A stretch of DNA of 64,000 nucleotides from Nematopogon swammerdamellus (GCA_946902875.1 OX336355.1:17703347-17767346), one strand, 5' to 3'. Positions 30,916-41,764 are shown, numbered from the stretch's first letter. The notes: generated by a model from the sequence alone, not told the origin. Translations and numbers: made by a program.

Positions 30916-31267
30916 TGAAGTGAAAACTTCTTTAGCGGCGCTTGGCACTTTTTTTAGATGGGTAAAAAATGTTAAACTCGCGTCAGATTCGTAGCCTGAT
31001 CGAAAAAGCGTAAGATTCGTTGAAATTATGGATGAAAGTTGATTTTTCTGAGAAATACACTTTTTGATGTAAAATAATTATAATAGTTCTGTAATATTAA
31101 ATTTTTTATGTAATATAAATTGTCATGTTTGTCTACGATAGCGCAATAAATGAATATTGTATTTTACCACATAAATGATTTTACTTTTATACTGATAAAT
31201 AAAACAATTCGTGCGAAATTATTCCCTAACCATTCCAAAATATTCAAAAATGCACAACGTTGATGTT

Positions 31268-32588
31268 TAACACCCTCAGCGGCAAGCTATTGGAAGGTGA
31301 CCTTTAAATTTTCGAAAAAAATTTAAATGCTCTGATTGACTTTTAAAATGCCAATAACACCTAAATATGATTTTTTTACATATCCCCCATGCCCCCCTGT
31401 CCCTTTTTTTAATGAGTATCTTTTTTTATACACGCGGCCTGGGAAAATGGTTTTGGATTATCCCTTTTTCTGGGCCACGTGTATCGAAAATGATACACAA
31501 CTAATTTGTTTTTCTTTCTTTTCATATCGGAGAAACGAGATGGAAATGAGAATAATTGAGAACAAAATGAGAACAAAATTTAGGAAAACTATGCTTAGTT
31601 GTTGTTTTTATAGTATTCCTAAATTTTTTATTCATTTATTTCAGAAAAGCTAACATAAATTTGTGAATTTACGTGTGAACAGAGGCGGACTAGCAGCCTT
31701 AGCCGCCCTAGGCCGTTTAGTACCAGCCGCCCCAATTCAATGCAGCCGCCCCTTTCAAGTTTACAGCATAGATACAAATGAGAAGTTGTACGAAAATCAG
31801 TATTGCGTTCGGTTCAACCTGCCAGAAATATAATATTTCTCGGTTTATTTTACATAATAGCTAAAGTATTTTTTATAAGTTTTGCGGCAATATTGACCTT
31901 ATCGTCACAGCTAAATTATTTTGTCCGCGTAAATAGCCGCGCTCACCACTCCCGCACGTCGCACGCACTTGCTCCGGCCGGCACCCTGTCTATTCTGTAC
32001 CTGCGCTCACTGCTTCCAGCATCACGCATCAGGTACAGGTTGGCCGCCCCTAATATCTGGCCGCCCTAGGCCCGGGCCTAGTCGGCCTTAAGGAAAGTCC
32101 GCCTCTGCGTGTGAAGTACAATTAGAACAATATAAAAATGGACTAGGGTAGTGATGACTCTGTGCATGATCCCGACTTCAAGTTCCTGAGTTCAAGAAAG
32201 TGTTTCATATGCGAAGTATTTTTTTTTTTTGTCGAAAATGCTTCATACTACTGATGATACTCACTAAGATTTAGAAAGATGTTTTCCTAATTAGATAAGA
32301 GCTTATATCGTCTGAAAATGACCAAAAAAATGACAAATTTTTCAATAAACCTTTACCGTAGTTTTATTTTTCAATAATTCAAGAACCATTTGTCCAATCC
32401 CAAACCCAAATACACAATGGAAATCGCCTGGGCCGGAGGAATTTTCTCGTTATACAAAAAGTATAGAAAGCGTGTGCATTAGCGATACACAGCGCTTTGA
32501 CTAACACTAGTGCTGTGTATCAAAAAAGATACACAAGTGGTCTGACGGTGTGTATCGAAAATGATACACATGGCGCTGAGGGAGTTAA
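31268..32588. mobile_element. piggyBac-like nonautonomous element
   Basis: TTAA followed by CACCCTCAGCGGC at the left and the complement of TTAACTCCCTCAGCGCC at the right (32572-32588) give TTAA target sites and CCCT-type termini, the piggyBac signature. Subterminal hairpins TGTGTATC...GATACACA recur near the right end and at 31478-31500. No transposase frame is present. Confidence 0.7.
31680..32107. mobile_element. hAT-like MITE with 8-bp TSD
   Basis: The 428-bp element has termini CAGAGGCGGACT / GTCCGCCTCTG and perfect 8-bp flanks CGTGTGAA (31672-31679 and 32108-32115). Both features are diagnostic of hAT. The ends are rich in GGCCGCCCTAGGC words. It has no transposase, so it is nonautonomous. 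Confidence 0.88.
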
Positions 32589-32631
32589 GTTTTCACTTCT
32601 GCCGGCACTCCCGGAGTGCAACCTTAGGCTT

Positions 32632-32875
32632 TTTTATTGAATCTGACACGGTTGGCTACATCACCTACAACATCCGTGATGTCAGCCCATAACACCGGTT
32701 GAACTAGGTGCCATGTCAGTGCTTACCTTCATTTCATGTCGGCTACACTGAACTGGACGAAAAAGAAAACACGAACATACGAGCGGTCACCCATGCATGC
32801 ACTGACCACGCTCAGTGTTGCTTAACAACAGTCGACCGACCGCACCACTGAGCTATCGAGGCTGACAAATTTGTA
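32632..32875 (-). mobile_element. 5S-SINE, internally deleted
   Basis: Tail at 32636 (complement of GTGTCAGATTCAATAAAA). The head, GAGCTATCGAGGCTGAC complement at 32850-32868, has GTTAAGCAACACTGAGC and GCATGGGTGACCGCTC. The body is deleted between about 32770 and 32785. Confidence 0.75.
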
Positions 32876-33364
32876 CCTAAAATATGACATCGGAAACGAG
32901 AGTTGTCCTCCAAGCGGGCTACGTCAGGCCACGTCGGCGCTTGTCCGTCCGAAGCTCCACGAAGTAACAGGAAATTCAAAAAAATGGACGCTCGCAGTAT
33001 ACCGAAATAAAACAGGTACTCACGAAAATAGACTAGTGCAAGCAAAATACTCTATTCCTAGTGGACTCGGGTGATATATACGGACGCTTTGTAATAAATT
33101 ACTATCACCAAGTAATTGAGGGTGATGTACAAATATGTATGTATATGTATATATTCTTTATTGAACACTAGTTTATACAAATTAGGCACAATGGGTGACC
33201 TTAGTGCTGTGAGGAGTTCTATTCTAACCATCCTTTGGGATGTGGGAGAAGTATATATAAATGCAGGCGAACAAGAATAGTTTGCGGCAATGTATTAAGA
33301 AGTAAAGCAATATAATAAACTAAAATACAAACGAATACTACATAAATACTTATACTTACGCATA
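32876..33364. other. No gene recognised
   Basis: Nothing recognised. Confidence 0.35.
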
Positions 33365-33724
33365 TACAGGGTGTTTCAGGATAGGTTTGAGAAACATCAG
33401 GAATAGAAAGTACTCATTATTAGAAGAAAAAAATCCTTATCTCTCAAATCGAAATTCCGTACTTTTTTTCATAGAAACATTTTAAATACAATAAAAATCG
33501 ATGGACAGTGAATCTGGGGAGATTTGGCAAAAGGGCTGTCTAGGTCTAGGGAGTCCAGTGACCTAATCCAGTGCCCCTTTTATTTGCCTACATGCAGTTC
33601 AATACTTAAAATTATTTAGTTTTGTATGAAAAAAAAAGTTCACCGTAGAACAAATGTCATCTAACTTTTTTGCTCAAATAGGCTCAGGTTTGCTTTAAGA
33701 CCTACAGTCATCAAACATCCTGTA
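33365..33724. mobile_element. TA-flanked MITE, family 2
   Basis: Termini TACAGGGTGTTT (33365-33376) and AAACATCCTGTA (33713-33724) with TA at both edges. The interior (GATGGACAGTGAATCTGGGG, CTGTCTAGGTCTAGGG) recurs at 44265-44500. Confidence 0.7.
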
Positions 33725-33842
33725 CAATAGACTTACGTATTATGTACATAAATCAGTGGTGATGTTGTTCAACACCATCAACTGCATGACAAGAGAAAGA
33801 GAGAGAAGATGTAAGTAATGTAACTATGTAATTTTATATGTA
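33725..33842. other. No gene recognised
   Basis: Short spacer with AGAGAAAGAGAGAGAAG. Confidence 0.4.
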
Positions 33843-34470
33843 ACTAGCTTTTGCCCGCGGCTTCGCTCGCGGTAGACTCGGTTTAATAGCAAATCCGATT
33901 TAAACGCAAATATGATAATAAACGATCGCTTTTTTTTATTGAGAGCGCGACATATGGCGCCGAGTCACCCATAAGGTGTCTAACGACGCCCATGGACATT
34001 CGGTCGTGTGCGGGGTTTGCGAATGCCATGCCGGCCTGCCAGGTGCCCATTCACGCCCCTCTTGAAGGATCCGAGACTGTACTTGGGGGGGGGAATATAT
34101 GAGCAGGGAGAGCGTTCCAGAGTTTACCGGTTCTGTGGAGGAACGATCGCTTCTGTTATATTAATCTCTCTCCCTCCCTCCCTCCCCCTCCCTTCTCCTC
34201 TTTCCCTTTCCTCATTCGCCTCCTTCCTCCCACCCCTCCCCTCCGTCATTCTCTCCCCTCTCCATCCGGCACTACCATTCGACAATAAATTCCGTTCATA
34301 CCAGACTTTCTTTGGTGCTGCTCAGCCCTAAATAAATTTAGCGTGATGGTATTATAGCCTATAGTGAGCCTCAAGAACTACTCTTTACATTGGTGTAAAC
34401 CGCATCAAAATATATTCCATACCTCAAACATACATACAGACAGACGTTCCCTTTTATAAGAAGTAGAGAG
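33843..34470 (+). mobile_element. Lep1-like repeat with nested L-B tail
   Basis: AGCTTTTGCCCGCGGCTTCG start, AGCGTGATGGTATTATAGCC and a CAGACAGACG end; same family as 17953-18345. A pyrimidine tract (CT-rich, 34165-34265) lies inside. Confidence 0.7.
33932..34140 (-). mobile_element. 5'-truncated L-B insertion with 11-bp TSD
   Basis: A 209-bp minus-strand L-B 3' end begins with its poly(A) complement. It is flanked by AACGATCGCTT at 33921-33931 and 34141-34151. This proves target-primed retroposition of L-B. Confidence 0.85.
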
Positions 34471-34521
34471 TAGAGAAGAAGAGATAGAGATAGAGAAGAT
34501 AGAGATTAAAATATGTAATTT

Positions 34522-35150
34522 TTTCAGCCTCTCGGCAGTTCACTGATGCGATGGGTCGACTGTCGGTCGTGATCATAAGCACACCTGGGCGTGGCCAGAA
34601 CTTGCATGAGTGACTGCTAGACCGTTGGAGGCTGACCGTGGTTCGGATTCCACAATTCTTGAATTGTTACTAGGTGGTAGGGTTTAACCGGCCCGGATTG
34701 TACAACCGCACTGAATGAAAAGTCGGTCGAAAAGGCCATGTAAATAGTTCGTGTTTTCCGTCCAGTTCAGTGTAGCCGGCACGACCAAAGGGAAGCACTG
34801 TCAAGACACCTAGTTCACCCGGTGTTATGGGCTGACATCGCGAATGTTCGACACATGAACACATGACAGATATAACAACATGCCCCACGCTCTGGGCGAC
34901 AGATATAGCAAGCATTTTGACCTAGGAGCAAAATGTAATACTATTAATTCACTTAGTGAATTTTCCCCTCATGCCATCGACTAGCTCAACAGTATCGGAG
35001 AGGCGTGGGTAAGACTCTTGAATAAAACTAAAAAAAAATAAAAACTGGACGCCAGGTAATTTTGGTCTAGAATTACCAAACTACTTTTACTATGAACATG
35101 TGTGAAACATGAACATGAACATGTGATGAAGCCAATGTGTCAGTTTCCAT
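34522..35150 (+). mobile_element. 5S-SINE, variant head, interrupted
   Basis: The head has CATAAGCACACCTGGGCGTG instead of the TTAAGCAACGCTGGGC form. The element breaks after GGGCTGACATCGCGAATGTT (about 34851) and resumes at GATGAAGCCAATGTGTCAGT (about 35124). An unassigned ~270-bp insert lies between, rich in ACATGAACATG words. Confidence 0.7.
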
Positions 35151-35276
35151 ATTCCCAAACTTTTTGCCTCCAGGGCCATCTTGGCTATGTTGTAAAGATC
35201 TACGGCCCTACGTCAAAGTAATCTGTGCCTACGAGTTCAATAAATAATACCTATAGGGTAGGTAGGTACATATATA

Positions 35277-35612
35277 CATACATACATACATATCACACAC
35301 GCTGAATCCCGACAATCGGGGTAAGCAGAGTGATCGGTGTTGTGCTGCAAGAACTTTGGTGAACTACAGCACAACACCGACCACCACCACAACGTTTCGA
35401 AAAGTATCCGAAAAAGATTCAATCGATTAAGCAGCAAGTAGGCACGAAGCCCACCTGCTGCATGACTCGGTGGAAGTACCGTGCCAAGGTGAGAGGTGGC
35501 GAGCCTGTCGCCCTTTGGAACGGCATCTTGTCCTTATCACTTGGTCACCTTTTACGACATGCATGGGGAGAGATTCAGTGGATATTCTTTTTAAGTACCG
35601 GCCCCACACTGA
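35277..35612 (-). mobile_element. G-SINE, full length
   Basis: (TATG)n tail complement at 35277-35290, CTGCATGACTCGGTGGAAG at 35457, head GTACCGGCCCCACAC complement at 35596. Confidence 0.8.
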
Positions 35613-35616
35613 TATT

Positions 35617-36446
35617 ATATGAAGGGTCAAGGGGAAGAAGGCGCTAAGACCATTTCCAACGTTTGTTCAGGAAACGAATTTTAAAGTTTAGAGACTTGGA
35701 AACATGGTTATTTAAGATTTAATTTGCATTGTGTAGGTATGTGCTATTATATCTTGTAACTATCATTTATTTGGAATATATAGTTTATTTTAAAATATCT
35801 CCACGAAGAAAATTATTAAAATTCATGCTAACTCCTAATAAAAAGCCATAGAAGGTGCTAACATGGCACCTTTTTTCCCAGTTTCAATAAAAAAAAAAAA
35901 AATTGTCATGATATTTTTTAAAGGTTTTATTTCCAAAAACACACAAAATGAGACAGAAACAGAGTTATTTTTGTTATTTACTTCTTCTTCTGTCTTCCGA
36001 CACTGAACCCTCGGTGTTATCTATTAGTTTCCGTTATTACCATCAACACTTAAACCTTCGAACTCCACATGAAATCTGTTTGCAATACTGACAGCAAGAG
36101 AAATCAGCTGCTTACAACTGACAGCAGTGACACGTCATCTTATGACAGTTCTAAAAACACCATAGACAAAAAAAATTAATTCATCAATGATACCTAATAA
36201 TACCTACCAACAAATGATACCTAATAATAAACTGGACTTAGCCCGTTCTTTCCCTGTTTCGGCTGGACTTGTCACCTTGTTTCCCTGTTCGCAATAATTT
36301 CAAACTGCAATTACTCGAGACTCACCGCCTTTTACGCTTGGTCTGTTTGGCAGGTTTATAGGGCCTTTGAAATTCTACATGACTGCATCAAAACCTCTGT
36401 TTATCAAAAAAATGGACTTAGCTCTTCTTCCCCTTGACCCTTCATA
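35617..36446. mobile_element. TIR element, ATATGAAGGGTCAAGGGG termini
   Basis: The termini, about 37 bp with small differences, start ATATGAAGGGTCAAGGGGAA at 35617 and end with the complement at 36446. The inner parts repeat TGGACTTAGC words. No transposase frame is visible. Confidence 0.75.
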
Positions 36447-37044
36447 TTATACATAATATCTGCTATCACGGTGCGCTGAAAATTGGGTCTTTATTTCTTT
36501 TACAATGTATGGCTTCTGTCTCCTCTGTCTACGCCTACCCTCATGCAATCACTTTTCCATTCTTTTATTTCCTACAAATAATAAAATAAAACATGATTTT
36601 TTAAAATGAAATTCTGTATTAAAGGAAAAAACAAATTATTACTCATAGCACACAAAAAAATTGCATTAATATAAAATAAATATATACAGCTGTAGGTCTG
36701 TATATTCTGGGCGAAAAGCCTCGCGGCCCACCAATTAGGTACCCGCGGCCGCGGTTGGGTAACCCTGCTTTAAATGGTTAAAGCATTTTTTTTTTTGCAT
36801 TATTTATCGTAGCTGGATAACTCTACCAAAATTAAATTAATGGCGAACCATAAACGATTCATCCCGTCTCCATGACGACGAGACACACCGCAGGGAAATG
36901 AAATACATAAAACTGTTGCCATCGAAGCGGTCTCGTAAAGTATGGGCTAGCGCCGCCGTCTCCTACCTACACTGACTGAAATAAATATTGCGTGCTCGTT
37001 CGCACGGGGGGAAATTTTCACTTTCCAAATACAAAAATGTTCAA
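36447..37044. other. No gene recognised
   Basis: Unassigned. A CpG-richer stretch at 36890-37010 lacks coding signature. Confidence 0.35.
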
Positions 37045-37150
37045 TAGGCACAATGAAGCACTGACATGGCACCTAGTTCACCCGGTGTTATGGGCTGACA
37101 TCACGGATGTTGTAGGTGATGTAGCCCATTGTGTTAGTTTTCATAAAAAA
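37045..37150 (+). mobile_element. 5S-SINE 3' tail
   Basis: GAAGCACTGACATGGCACCT to TTTCATAAAAAAAAA. Confidence 0.7.
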
Positions 37151-37224
37151 AAATGGTAACTATCTGAAAAATAATTTCTTTTTTACATCAGAAACACTCT
37201 ATAGGAGATTTTTCTATAAACGGC

Positions 37225-37518
37225 ATACATAAATACCACACGCGTAATCGTTGTTGTGCTGCAAGTACTCTTGTAAATTACAACACAACACTGACCACAC
37301 AAGCAATGTATTAGGACAAGATAACTATCAAGCAGCAAGTAAGGAACGAAGACCCACCTGCTGCATGACTCGGTGGAAGGACAGTGCCAAGGTGTGAGAT
37401 GGCTAGCCTATCGCCCTCTAGCACGGCACCTTGCCCTTATTCCTTAGTCGCCTTTTACGACAAGCACGGAGAGAGATTCAGTGGGGCTATTATTTTTAAG
37501 TACCGACCCCACACGGTA
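37225..37518 (-). mobile_element. G-SINE
   Basis: Tail complement near 37228, CTGCATGACTCGGTGGAAGG, head CGGTACTTAAAAATAATAGC complement near 37490. Confidence 0.75.
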
Positions 37519-37880
37519 CTGTGCGGTACGTGGAAATTTCTCTCCCATTATATGAATTAAACGAATCAAATCACACGTAACTGTGAATCGATCCGAGCCA
37601 GTCGATATCTCAACTATTTTTATCGAAGTAGTCCAAGTGGTTAAGAGTGGCGACTAAGATACGGCAGTGCAGACTAGCCACGACGAATGATCTTTCCTAT
37701 ATTTTGATAGTCCGACGAACTTAATGATTTTATTAAATCCATGGTTCTCAACCTGAGAGCCGTCGTATCATCAAGTTAGGGGTCAAACTATACGAATGAC
37801 ACACTTTTGTGGAAATTAGTATTTAATACATTTTCCATAATATATTTAGATTATTCTTTTTGGATTTTTTTTTTACTTAT
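37519..37880. other. No gene recognised
   Basis: Nothing recognised. Confidence 0.35.
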
Positions 37881-37947
37881 TAGGGTTCCGTATCCGTCGT
37901 ACGGGACCCTATTACTAAGCCTACGCTGTCTGTCCGTCTGTCTATCT

Positions 37948-37981
<34 letters not shown>

Positions 37982-38495
37982 CTGTCCGAGGGCTGTATCT
38001 CTTGAACCGTAATAGGTAGCCCGTTGAAATTTTTACAGAATATGTGTTATTTATTATGGCCGATATAAAAACAAATCGCTGGTGATCTGGCAGAAAGTCC
38101 TATCTAAATTTTTGCCAAATTCAGATTTTGGTGGTAATATGTCCTATATAATTATTTCCACAATGTCAGGACAAAATTCAGGCGACTTTATTCTAAAATA
38201 AAATAAAATTGTACGTGTTTTTTTTTACATTGTATGCCCCTAAGTTCTGAACAAAACAGTTTCACGTCTCTTGAAAAATTTACATTTTTGAGATAGGACT
38301 TTCTGCCAGATCACCAACGAAATAATAAAAATAAGAAAAAGTAAAAAAATCACGGGGGTTTCTAGAATAGACTAAACAGTGTATGCGCGCCATCTACCGA
38401 AAAGAGTATGAAGCATACAATGCTTTGTTAAAATGTTACTAATCATTTTTAACTAATCTGAAGCATTTCATAAAGACGCCATAGATGGCGTTAGG
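37881..38495 (+). mobile_element. FP repeat split by a MITE
   Basis: TTAGGGTTCCGTATCCGTCG, a long (CTGT)n block and GAACCGTAATAGGTAGCCCG. It is interrupted at 38077 and continues at 38320 through GGTTTCTAGAATAGAC to GCCATAGATGGCG. Confidence 0.8.
38077..38319. mobile_element. 243-bp MITE, 29-bp TIRs, 4-bp TSD
   Basis: The 29-bp terminal inverted repeats (38077-38105 / 38291-38319) start CGCTGGTGATCTGGCAGAAA and differ at one position. AAAT flanks both sides (38073-38076 and 38320-38323). Other FP copies supply the empty site ACAAATAATAAAA. Superfamily is not determined. Confidence 0.88.
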
Positions 38496-38595
38496 GTTCA
38501 AGAGATACAGCCCACGGATAGCAGACAGACAGACAGACGGCGGCGCGTAGGCTTAGTAATAGGGTCCCGTACCGGATACGGAATCCTAAAAAGCT
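38496..38595 (-). mobile_element. FP repeat fragment (inverted)
   Basis: GGTTCAAGAGATACAGCCCA, (CAGA)n, GGCGCGTAGGCTTAGTAATA and ACGGAATCCTAAAAAG. It abuts the plus-strand copy, as in a fold-back. Confidence 0.7.
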
Positions 38596-38796
38596 TGGCA
38601 AACACTGTGTTAGACGGATAAAAAATTGGTGGCGCCAGCTATATTTTCCAGGTTCGCTGAAAATCTAATTCGTGAAAGACGGTGATGGCATTTACTAGTG
38701 ACAGGTGCGGCGCGTCGACGCAGTGGTTTTTTATTGAAAGATGAAGTTATTTCGCAGGATGATGTTCTGAAAAACATTTCAGTTAATTATTTTTAT
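38596..38796. other. No gene recognised
   Basis: Nothing recognised. Confidence 0.35.
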
Positions 38797-39022
38797 TAAT
38801 CCGGTATGGAAGACCGAATCGGATGGGGCCAAAGCACATGCTCCGACCGGCCAATATTACCTCCGAGAAGGTAGGTGCCATACCGGAGACTTCCCTCTGG
38901 ATTGCTGGATGTATTGAACTAGAGGAGAACACAACCGAGGTAGCCACGCGGCCAGCTTACATCCAGTACGGTGGTACCAAACCAGTTGGTTACAATTTGA
39001 GCCTACCACCTAGTAAGGAACA
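38797..39022 (-). mobile_element. T-SINE 3' segment (5'-truncated)
   Basis: Complement of GGAAGTCTCCGGTATGGCAC and the GTGATATTGGCTGGTCGGAG tail. It stops at CCTTACTAGGTGGTAGGC, near the same point as the 3580 copy. Confidence 0.7.
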
Positions 39023-39164
39023 AGGGAACAAAATTGTGCCGAAGGATGGTGTTAGGCGAACGAAAGTGCGTGTGAATTTGGATGAATATATGACATATGT
39101 ACGGCTTAAAATGCTTATGTATATTTCTGAAAAATTATAAATATTTATAAATATTTTTTTAGCA

Positions 39165-39290
39165 TCTATCATACATAGCGTCACGATTGTTTCCCGGTGG
39201 GGTAGACAGAGACAACGTATATCCACGCGCCACAATCCTGACACACCTCTGCCGCCTCTTCCACTCTCATAATGTTCTTCATATATGCTT
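39165..39290 (-). mobile_element. L-S LINE 3' end
   Basis: GTTTCCCGGTGGGGTAGACA, CCTGACACACCTCTGCCGCC and CATAATGTTCTTCATATATG; same order as at 29985-30230. Confidence 0.7.
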
Positions 39291-39329
39291 AGAGTTTCCC
39301 TTAATTTATGCAGAGGCATCTGTTAATTT

Positions 39330-39718
39330 TTTTTTTTTGTGGAAACTGACCCATTTGGCTTCGTCACTTACAACATCGGTGATGTCAGCCCATAACACCC
39401 CGGTGAACTAGTTGCCATATCAGTGCTTCCCTTCGGACGTGCCGGCTACACTGAACTGGACGGAAAACACGAACGAACTATTTAAATAGCCATTTCAACC
39501 GACCTTTCATTCAGTGCGGTGATACCAACCCGGGCGGGATAAACCCTACCACCTAGTAAGGTAAGAAGGGAAGGGGTCTACAGTATTACGTGGACTCCGA
39601 ACCACGGTCAGCCTGCAACGGTCGGCGGTCACCCATCCATCCACTGACCGCGCCCAGGTGTGATTATGATCCGACCGACAGTCGACAGACCGCACCACTG
39701 AGTTACCGACGACGCTGA
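39330..39718 (-). mobile_element. 5S-SINE, variant head, full length
   Basis: The tail starts with T9 at 39332. On the minus strand the head carries GATCATAATCACACCTGGGC and GGATGGATGGGTGACCGC, the alternative to the canonical 5S-like block. Confidence 0.8.
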
Positions 39719-40276
39719 CCCCCTGTAGGTTTAAGATGAATGGACAAAGCTTGTCTTCGTAACGTTTCTTCGAATTAAATTTAAATTTTGCCAAAATTTT
39801 CTTAAAATTATGTATACTTTCACGCCTTTACCACGCGTTAAGTCCGGTTTGTTGTAAGCGATCTTAATTGTATGCAATTTTAAAGTCTTTAAAAAGAAAT
39901 TCACTGTGTGACCTTTCCTTATCTTTAACCTAGTTTTCGGTCAATTAGACCAAATTATTATGTTTAATACCCCTGTACAACAGAATCATTATCTCATTTC
40001 ACTTTTCAGTCTCACTCACTCACTTACTCAACACACCTCACACGACACATTCATACTTGTAGACAACGCATACAGATGTTCTATCTCACGAAGTCCGTTT
40101 GGCTCTGGTACTGATAAGCGCGCTTGTGTGTGTTGTGTGCGTGGACCGCGTCGCGATCGTGACTGAGCGCTCTCGAGGTTACGCACACTAATACAATTTG
40201 CATGTGCACGCCTGACAACATTCATAGCCAAACGGACTTCGTAGATCGAATATCTCTCCTCGCAACATTATACACA
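39719..40276. other. No gene recognised; 17-bp inverted repeat
   Basis: ACGAAGTCCGTTTGGCT at 40088-40104 and its exact complement at 40226-40242 enclose 121 bp. Otherwise unassigned. Confidence 0.5.
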
Positions 40277-40738
40277 ATTCATCATCATCATCATCATCAT
40301 CAGCCTGTATCGATCCACTGCTGGACATATGCCTCTCCCAAGGCACGCCACCACACGCGGTCTTCCGCTCTTCTCATCCATCCACTCCCGGCTATCTTTT
40401 TTAGGTCATCTGTCCACCTAGCCGGGGGGCGTCCCACGCTACGTTTGCTTGTACGTGGCCTCTATTCGAGTACCCGTCTACCCCATCGGTTGTCGGGTCT
40501 ACGAAAGATATGCCCAGCCCACTGCCACTTCAGCTTGCTTATTTTCTTAGCAATGTCGACTACCTTAGTTCTTTGACGTATCACGTCGTTACGGATTTTA
40601 TCGTTCAAAGAAATGCCGAGCATTGCTCTTTCCATAGCTCGCTGAGCGACTTTAAAGTGGACCAGGCCCAGCGTCAGGGTCCACGTTTCCGCTCCGTACG
40701 TTATTACTGGCAGAACGCACTGATACACAATCCTCTAT
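40277..40738 (-). mobile_element. RTE-like LINE 3' fragment
   Basis: On the minus strand it encodes VLPVITYGAETWTLTLGLVH, then KISKLKWQWAGHIFRR and RWGRRVLE, followed in another frame by EAYVQQWIDTG. It ends in a (ATG)n tail at 40277-40300. These are hallmarks of the C-terminus of RTE-type pol. The frame is disrupted, so the copy is dead. Confidence 0.85.
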
Positions 40739-40760
40739 AATAATCTAAATCTAAAAATAA

Positions 40761-41158
40761 GCGGCGGGTGGCCGAGTGGTTTTGGTATCGGCTTCTCATG
40801 CAAGAGGTCCGCGGTTCGAATCCGGTCGTCGTGTACCAATGAGTTTTTTCTGACGAAAAAATTTACGTGCATACCTAGACCTGCTGCTTCACCGTTCGGA
40901 ACCGGTGTAAAACTGTAGTTGCCTTCCCTTGCCCCTTACTAGGTGGTAGGCTCAAATTGTAGCCGACTGGGTTGATACCACCGCACCGTACGATGGCCGC
41001 ATAGCAGCCTCGGTTGTGTTCTCCTCTAGTCCAGTATAGCCAGCAATCCAGGGAAGTCTCCGGTACCGGTATGGCACCTACCTTCTCGGAGGTGATATTG
41101 GCGGGTCGGAGCATGCGCTTTGGCCCCTCCGACTCAGCAAACCGGATTACATAAAAAA
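40761..41158 (+). mobile_element. T-SINE, full length
   Basis: GCGGCGGGTGGCCGAGTGG head, GGTTCGAATCCGGTC box B, L-A-like tail, GATTACATAAAAAATAA end. Confidence 0.8.
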
Positions 41159-41221
41159 TAATCTAAGAGGATCACTCTTAATGTTTTACTTTTTTTAATA
41201 GTTAGGATAATAGCCATAATA

Positions 41222-41335
41222 ACACATATCAGGCCGACAGGACATTCGCAACCCCCGCGTACGATAGAATGTCCATGGGCGTCGTTAGACACCTTGTGGG
41301 TGGCTCAGCGCCGCATGTCGCACTTTATATAAAAA
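41222..41335 (+). mobile_element. L-B LINE 3' end
   Basis: ATAGAATGTCCATGGGCGTC, GTTAGACACCTTGTGGG and CGCCGCATGTCGCAC, then A-run. Confidence 0.7.
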
Positions 41336-41470
41336 AATATTTTCTGAACATTTCAACAGGCTTAGGTACCTATTACGGTTTAAAAGATACAGGCCTTCAA
41401 AGTAGGACAGACGGACGGGCGGACGGCGCGGGTTTAGTAATAGGGTCCCGCACGGAACTCAAAAACGTAG
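41336..41470 (-). mobile_element. FP repeat fragment
   Basis: Complement of the ACCGTAATAGGTACC region, (CCGT)n and GGGACCCTATTACTAAACCC. Confidence 0.65.
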
Positions 41471-41586
41471 TCTGGTAAATATGCATACATCAAAGTGAGA
41501 CCAATTATCCTTCCTATAATACCTATATAGTACCTATTAAGTATCATGTGCTATACTGTCTTTCCTCTCTCTAACCGAACGATGGA

Positions 41587-41630
41587 CCCTGTTTCCCATA
41601 GCACAGGGAATCCTAAAATGGGAAACAGGG
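41587..41630. repeat. Perfect 13-bp hairpin
   Basis: CCCTGTTTCCCAT (41587-41599) and its exact complement (41618-41630) around 18 nt. Confidence 0.7.
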
Positions 41631-41689
41631 CACCACTAGAAATTACGTACAATTATAAGCAATAGTAATTAACTCTAGTCTAAGTTGTT

Positions 41690-41763
41690 CCTATCCTATG
41701 CATTGTATGTGAAAACTCTTTATTTATACAATAAACGATTTCTTTCTTTCTTTCTTTCTTTCT
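41690..41763 (+). mobile_element. LINE 3' end with (TTTC)n tail
   Basis: CTTTATTTATACAATAAACG includes a polyadenylation-type AATAAA and is followed by TTTCTTTCTTTCTTTC. Confidence 0.5.
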
Positions 41764-41764
41764 A

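Larger units (their letters stand above)
30916..32628 (-). mobile_element. X element, copy 2, host of nested transposons
   Basis: The outer ends match the other X copies: TGAAGTGAAAACTTCTTTAG at 30916 and TTCACTTCTGCCGGCACTCC ... CCTTAGG at 32592-32628. The interior is occupied by the piggyBac-like and hAT-like elements below. Confidence 0.7.
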
